Assembly (NCBI RefSeq): GCF_017638545.1
Contig: NZ_CP072110.1
Coordinates: 744,001-808,000, forward strand
DNA: 64,000 nucleotides
Source: Psychrosphaera ytuae
GTDB taxonomy: Bacteria > Pseudomonadota > Gammaproteobacteria > Enterobacterales > Alteromonadaceae
Direction: 5' to 3'
Shown: one piece after another, positions 62,299 to 64,000 of the stretch
Layout: each line of letters opens with the position of its first letter
Numbering within the stretch: the stretch's first letter is position 1
The notes under the pieces: model-generated
Seen by the model: the letters and a program-made list of their open reading frames with translations, nothing else
Told to the model about the DNA's origin: nothing
Database searches by the model: none
Made by a program: the position numbers and the translations under genes

Positions 62299-63234
62299 CT
62301 ATCTGACAAAGTACAACAGTTGATCTAAACCACCTTCCCTCACGCTAATATCAGCTTGTTCGCGCACTACTGGTTTCGCGTGGAAGGCAACACCTAATTG
62401 CGCTTTTGCCATCATCAACAAATCATTTGCGCCATCACCCATGGCAATAGTCTGTGTCATTGGAATACCAAACTCTGCCGCCAAAGATACAACTGCATCA
62501 GCTTTAGCTTGAGCATCAACCACAGCTCCCGATACAGTTCCGGTTAATCGTCCATTATCCATATCAAGATTGTTAGCAATAGTGCGATCTAAACCCAATT
62601 GGTTCTTGAGCGCTTCAGTCATAGCAGTAAAACCGCCCGAAACAATGGCAATTTTCCAATTGTGTTTTTGTAACTCAGATACCAAAGCCTCAAGCCCTGG
62701 CATTAAAGGCAAAACATTTGCGACTTGTTCGATAATACTAGTCGAAGCTCCTTTTAGGGTCGCAACTCGAGCATGTAAGCTTTCCGCAAAGTCTAGCTCA
62801 CCACGCATCGCTTTGGCGGTAACCTCTGCAACTTGTTCTCCGACTCCTGCAAGTTTGGCTATTTCATCAATACACTCAATTTGAATAGCGGTACTGTCCA
62901 TGTCCATTACCAGTAAACCAGGCTCAGCGAGTGTAGGAAGTGAACCACATACGTTAACAACTCGTTGATCACCATCGAACTGCTTTTTTAGCGATTCACC
63001 GTTGGTGACATTAAAAAACCTTACCGCTGGTGCTAAGCCAGTTGTTGGCTGAATACATTTTAAAATAAGCTTAGGTCCGACAAACTCTGCAGTATTAATA
63101 AAACTATCGAGCTCTTCCTGACTCCATGTGCCGAATAAGGTGACGTACTCATTACTCATTGCATTGGATGGCGCCTCTTCGGCTTTATTTGATAATAAAT
63201 CAAGAGTCCATTGTTGTAGATTTGTTGAAGTCAT
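62299..63234 (-). CDS. serB: Phosphoserine phosphatase
   Basis: 311 residues. Last step of serine biosynthesis. HAD motif I is VMDMDSTAIQIECIDEIA (DxDST), motif II IVSGGFTAM, and motif III/IV AMGDGANDLLMMAKAQLGVA. About 100 N-terminal residues form the regulatory-like domain seen in gammaproteobacterial SerB. It is divergent from the ytjB-like gene, as in E. coli. Confidence 0.97.
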   Translation of the reverse strand: MTSTNLQQWTLDLLSNKAEEAPSNAMSNEYVTLFGTWSQEELDSFINTAEFVGPKLILKCIQPTTGLAPAVRFFNVTNGESLKKQFDGDQRVVNVCGSLPTLAEPGLLVMDMDSTAIQIECIDEIAKLAGVGEQVAEVTAKAMRGELDFAESLHARVATLKGASTSIIEQVANVLPLMPGLEALVSELQKHNWKIAIVSGGFTAMTEALKNQLGLDRTIANNLDMDNGRLTGTVSGAVVDAQAKADAVVSLAAEFGIPMTQTIAMGDGANDLLMMAKAQLGVAFHAKPVVREQADISVREGGLDQLLYFVR

Positions 63235-63415
63235 TGCCCGTTGTCACCGTGGTTTATAATGTAGAGAAATTATGTGTTAGTTTGTAAAGCGAATGGAGGA
63301 ATATAACAAACTTCATTGCTTTTTCAGCAATTAATGCGCACTATTTAAAGTAAATTTATCCTGACCTACACTTTTGTTTGGATTGGGAAAAACTGACAGC
63401 CAGACTAAGGAAAAC

Positions 63416-64000
63416 ATGGCCACCAAAGTTACCTACATAAAGACCTCGTCTTTTAGCAAAAAAATCCTTCAGCTTTTAGCTGCAGTTGCGCTCGTTGTGG
63501 TGACTTTAACTCTATGGTCAGATATCAAACAAAAAGGCGAAGCGGTGTTGATAGAAAACGCCATTGTACTCGCCAAAAACATCCTTAAACAAACCAGTCA
63601 CAGTGCGTCGTTTTATATTGCCAATAAAGATCAGGCTTCACTTGATCACCTAACCGAATCAGCACTTAAATCGGACTACATTTATGAAATGCTGATCTAT
63701 GACAAAACGGGCACAGTTTTATCAAAAAGCCAAAATGCTTTACCGGCAATAAGTCGGTTTATGGGTTTGATGCCGTCTGCTATTGAGACTGATTCACCAG
63801 ATAATGAATCGCTCGATGCGTTTTTTCCAACCCCTTATGTATCAGAAATAACCGCAGAGGATGGCACTTTACTGGGGTTTGTTCGAGTGACAGTACTTAC
63901 TAAAAATCTTCAAAAATCCGGTTTAAGTTACATTCACTCTTTGACCAAACAAGTTATTTTGATCGCGTTACTAGCCGGTTTTATCGGTTACTTGTTTACT
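63416..64000 (+). CDS. ytjB: YtjB/AhpA-family membrane protein, 5' part (runs off window)
   Basis: 195 codons visible from ATG 63416. An N-terminal transmembrane helix (KILQLLAAVALVVVTLTLWS), a periplasmic sensor-like domain (residues 40-170) and a second helix beginning ILIALLAGFIGYLFT are seen. This matches YtjB (Smp/AhpA), the membrane protein encoded divergently from serB in gammaproteobacteria. The C-terminal cytoplasmic part is outside the window. Assignment rests on synteny and topology. Confidence 0.8.
   Translation, partial: MATKVTYIKTSSFSKKILQLLAAVALVVVTLTLWSDIKQKGEAVLIENAIVLAKNILKQTSHSASFYIANKDQASLDHLTESALKSDYIYEMLIYDKTGTVLSKSQNALPAISRFMGLMPSAIETDSPDNESLDAFFPTPYVSEITAEDGTLLGFVRVTVLTKNLQKSGLSYIHSLTKQVILIALLAGFIGYLFT

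Noticed and set aside
1..64000. tRNA and rRNA genes
   Set aside because: I looked for tRNA-like TTCGA/GGTTCGA arms with acceptor stems and found none I could support.

Overview
The window is a gammaproteobacterial chromosome segment, most likely from the Alteromonadales (Colwellia/Thalassotalea/Psychrosphaera-like). The reasons are the ygfB-pepP-ubiH-ubiI-gcvT-gcvH-gcvP gene order with 6S RNA next to it, the serB/ytjB divergent pair, miaE, a TonB-dependent receptor beside a TPR-sulfotransferase, and a moderately AT-rich composition. The genus is an inference. I could not run any search; all family names come from reading motifs.

Layout. 1-11.0 kb is core or semi-core metabolism: the start of an Orn/Lys/Arg decarboxylase, a SEC-C/VF530 small-protein pair framed by a 31-bp direct repeat, a thiolase, a probable operon of phosphoketolase, a beta-CASP metallohydrolase and a LOG-family protein, a DUF1704/QEGLA metalloprotease and an alpha/beta hydrolase. 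11.1-33.1 kb is an accessory, defence-island-like region. 33.1-42.7 kb is the glycine cleavage, ubiquinone and PepP operon block on the minus strand, followed by 6S RNA. 43.2-64 kb is core: a secreted EEP hydrolase, PEP carboxylase, an M13 peptidase, an oxidoreductase, a TonB receptor with a sulfotransferase, outer-membrane phospholipase A, MiaE, a Yip1 protein, CysS, SerB and the start of YtjB.

The accessory region is the interesting part. Two tandem segments (18051-26855 and 26860-33095) are each bounded by 27-bp terminal inverted repeats with tips TG...CA, and each has extra inward copies of a TTGTGACA motif at spacings conserved between the two copies (57 and 53-54 bp at the left ends, 21 bp at the right ends). 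They look like asymmetric transposon ends, but neither segment encodes a matching transposase. The second ends 6 bp past the gcvP stop codon. Segment 1 carries two convergent unknown gene sets: a membrane-anchored nucleotidyltransferase overlapping a DRE-TIM/HMGL-like protein, and a translationally coupled metallophosphoesterase / P-loop ATPase / unknown-protein operon. Between them lie AbiTii-like debris and other broken ORFs. Segment 2 carries a 1118-residue exported protein of unknown family and a radical-SAM gene broken by an IS30-family element that is itself dead.

To the left, a separate minus-strand operon encodes a 51-residue Gly-rich peptide, a HicA-like small protein and a 760-residue ankyrin-repeat protein. 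Near it are a frameshifted ParD-like antitoxin, a small membrane protein and a DUF6957-like protein. I infer that most of these are anti-phage or inter-bacterial conflict genes from their context and architecture; no function is demonstrated by the sequence.
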